A stretch of 64,000 bases of DNA from an uncultured Bacteroidales bacterium (GTDB taxonomy: Bacteria > Bacteroidota > Bacteroidia > Bacteroidales > CAIXZF01): positions 36,446-100,445 of the forward strand of contig CAIXZF010000081.1 of NCBI GenBank assembly GCA_903923925.1, written 5' to 3'. Positions 63,101-64,000 of this stretch are shown one piece after another. The notes beneath the pieces are model-generated. The model was given only the letters and a program-made list of their open reading frames with translations, was not told the origin of the DNA and made no database searches. Both the position numbers and the translations under genes were made by a program. Numbering within the stretch: position 1 is the stretch's first letter; each line of letters opens with the position of its first letter.

Positions 63101-64000
63101 CACCATATTCATATCAATGGCAGAGCTCAAGCGATAATGTGAATTTCAGCAATATTAACCTAGCAACCGGAACTACTTACACTCCGGGAGCGCTAACCCA
63201 AACCACCTATTTCCGCCAGAATCAAACCTCAGGCGGAGCTGTTACTTCACCTCCTGCAGGACAATTTCCTGCTGTTCCACCAGCAGGTTGCGGTACTTTA
63301 ACAACGGATACTGTAACTATAACTGTTGATCCAACTTCTGTTGGCGGTACTATTGCCGGCAGCAAATCGGTTTGTTATGAATCCAACAGCTCAACGCTCA
63401 CTTTATCAGGTCATACCGGGACTATTGTGAGATGGGAGTCATCCACGGATAACTGGGTTACTACAACTGGTATAGCCAATACAACTACCACCTTAACTGC
63501 AACGAACCTCACTACAACCACAAAGTATCATGTTATTGTGAAGAGCGGAGTTTGCAGCGAGTCCACTTCTTCGGATGCAACAATTACAGTTTATGCACCG
63601 TATGTTGTTGGTTCTATCTCGGCAGATCAGACGATTTGCTACAATTTTGCAGCGGTTCAGCTCAGCAGTGTTGCCCCTACAGGCGGCGCCACACCATATT
63701 CTTATCAATGGCAGAGCTCAACGGATAATGTGAACTTCACGAACATCAACTTAGCAACCGCTGCTACCTATGCTCCGGGAGCGCTAACTCAAACCACCTA
63801 TTTCCGCCAGAACCAGACATCAGGCGGAGCTGCCAGTTCACCTCCTGCAGGACAATTTCCAGTTGTGTTACCAGGTTGCGGTACTTTAACAACGGATACT
63901 GTAACTATAACCGTTGATCCAACTTCTGTTGGTGGTACAGTTGCCGGCAGCACAACAGTTTGCTCAGGAACAAATAGTACTACGCTTACTTTATCCGGTC
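60112..64000 (+). CDS. secreted beta-helix and Ig-like repeat protein, partial
   Basis: The frame is open from the ATG at 60112 to the window edge (1296 codons, no stop). A signal peptide (MKNIVLLIIATLITGFTYA) is followed by about 770 residues of parallel-beta-helix type, with many NNTI/GN-I turns (for example ISGNTIHHL, ITGNFIHSF). From about residue 790 come Ig-like units: VGGTVAGxxxVC, LSGHTGTIVRWESS, TKYHAIVKSG and a second type with QTICYN, YSYQWQSSSDNVNF and FRQNQTSGG. The pair repeats at 588-591 bases; two full pairs and a third beginning are visible. Such proteins are surface adhesins or matrix parts, usually exported by T9SS, but the C-terminus is outside the window. Confidence 0.88.
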   Translation, partial: MKNIVLLIIATLITGFTYALPVQKTVGTTGADFATLKLAFDAINGGSLTGTIILNIINNTSETATAALNASGTGSALYSSVSIYPTVGGKTISGNLAAPLIDLSGADNVTIDGRLNGTGSLADLSITNSSFSATDGTSTIRFINGATNNTVKYCTISGAVRLVTSGTILFSTGTTGNINNTIDHNNLKGVNSTTLRPNNMIYSSGSLGAENSGGIISNNNFYDFLRLSGASNGILLSANTTNWSVTGNSFYETGTFAPTGTAAENVIKIDNISGTGFIVSDNLIGGSSALCAGSWIKSSSDNVFCGISINAGTGIASSIQNNTIKNFSWTNTADATWNGIKIVAGDINIGTTTGNTIGDVTGNGSITINGGITGTDVYGIYTASPGIVDCRNNKIGSITATNSITTDASNIFCINKTNTAGTISIINNSIGSAITANSIHATSASTGNSQKVLGINCVGTGTVAISGNSIKNMTNSSANPTTLTDGFCRGVVCNNGSDVTVSNNNVSYLTSKNAFTSSAPSLGIMIGGGTGPITISGNTIHHLINTLSTFTGNIVGIHFQGGSGINTITGNFIHSFEVNALTTTANFFGIRLLAGSSSCSNNVVYLGGNTSTLISGLWENGDPGENNNFFYNTVYIDGNLASGITEKSYALYSSLSTNTRDFRNNILVNKRSTAGGSNLHYALYFASTGGLFTSDYNDYYVTGTGGTLGYYGGDQATLAALQAATGQNSHSLALDPQYANEGGTAAADYIPLTCNLVANVLPAIASDFNAAVRDLITPSMGAYEYDVAPLSVGGTVAGGTAVCYGSNSTNLILSGHTGAVVNWESSADNWLTTTAIVSTSTTITVTNLTVATKYHAIVKSGNCSTATSADGILTIDPVSVGGSVSGSKSVCNGTNSSLLTLSGHTGTIVRWESSTDNWLTTTGITNTTTTYTATNLTTTTKYHAILKSGVCSTATSSDATITVYAPYVVGSISADQTICYNTAPAQLSSLAPTGGATPYSYQWQSSSDNVNFSNINLATGTTYTPGALTQTTYFRQNQTSGGAVTSPPAGQFPAVPPAGCGTLTTDTVTITVDPTSVGGTIAGSKSVCYESNSSTLTLSGHTGTIVRWESSTDNWVTTTGIANTTTTLTATNLTTTTKYHVIVKSGVCSESTSSDATITVYAPYVVGSISADQTICYNFAAVQLSSVAPTGGATPYSYQWQSSTDNVNFTNINLATAATYAPGALTQTTYFRQNQTSGGAASSPPAGQFPVVLPGCGTLTTDTVTITVDPTSVGGTVAGSTTVCSGTNSTTLTLSG
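62749..64000 (+). repeat. tandem DNA repeat of 588-591 bp coding for paired Ig-like domains
   Basis: The VGGS/VGGT boundary recurs at 62749, 63340 and 63928, giving periods of 591 and 588 bases. The units are nearly the same at the DNA level over long stretches, which points to recent duplication or gene conversion. One diverged half-unit precedes them (about 62485-62748), and the array runs past the window end. Confidence 0.8.

Noticed and set aside
1..64000. rRNA, tRNA, integrase, transposase or phage genes
   Set aside because: None seen; gaps are short and no cloverleaf or mobile-element protein motif was recognised by eye. A tRNAscan/Infernal run would settle RNA genes.

Overview
This 64 kb window reads as the chromosome of a free-living, respiring member of the Bacteroidota, probably near the Bacteroidales or Marinilabiliales. 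The evidence is lineage-typical: a fused lpxC-fabZ gene, an alternative complex III operon (actABCDEF) next to a caa3-type oxidase, promoters of the TTTG-N19-TAnnTTTG type with few Shine-Dalgarno sites, an 'NIYPNPF' sorting-domain relic of the type IX secretion system, and a huge Ig-like repeat adhesin. No rRNA, tRNA, CRISPR array, phage or intact insertion sequence was found.

Layout. 1-1018 (-): N-terminal part of a PBP4-type peptidase. 1075-7037 (+): sixA-ppk followed by a molybdenum-cofactor block (moeA, short moaA, moaC, MOSC-MogA fusion). 7034-9281 (-): indolepyruvate:ferredoxin oxidoreductase iorBA. 9412-19834 (+): accessory and partly decayed region with a DUF1566/T9SS relic, two large sensor kinases (one with a CxxCH haem site), a broken M28 peptidase, a GT-C-like membrane protein and an alkaline-phosphatase-like lipoprotein. 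19851-24440 (-): LytTR regulator and LytS-type kinase, then citrate synthase and isocitrate dehydrogenase. 24620-33450: an uncharacterised nitronate-monooxygenase-like protein, a CPBP protease, a small membrane-anchored protein, an M48 protease and a 1270-residue exported protein built almost entirely of short [LIVF]FPxxW repeats. 33600-37550 (+): htpG, lemA and two TPM-domain genes.

37777-54263 (+) is a long respiratory locus: actABCDEF, SCO1, oxidase subunits I-III-IV-II, haem O synthase, an HMA lipoprotein, DUF4492, cydA, cydB and a 40-residue membrane ORF. It would carry quinol electrons either through complex III and cytochrome c to a caa3 oxidase, or directly to a high-affinity bd oxidase. 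tag follows. After a HicB relic, 55281-59749 (-) carries the lipid A/envelope operon lpxC-fabZ, lpxA, an ABC ATPase, efp and lpxD. From 60112 (+) a secreted beta-helix/Ig-like repeat protein runs off the window.

The strongest candidate for something undescribed is the FPxxW-repeat protein at 29638-33450, transcriptionally coupled to an M48 membrane protease. Secondary candidates are the cysteine-bearing NMO-like protein at 24620-26407, the 40-aa ORF behind cydB, and the compact MoaA. All functional statements rest on reading motifs by eye; no database search was run.
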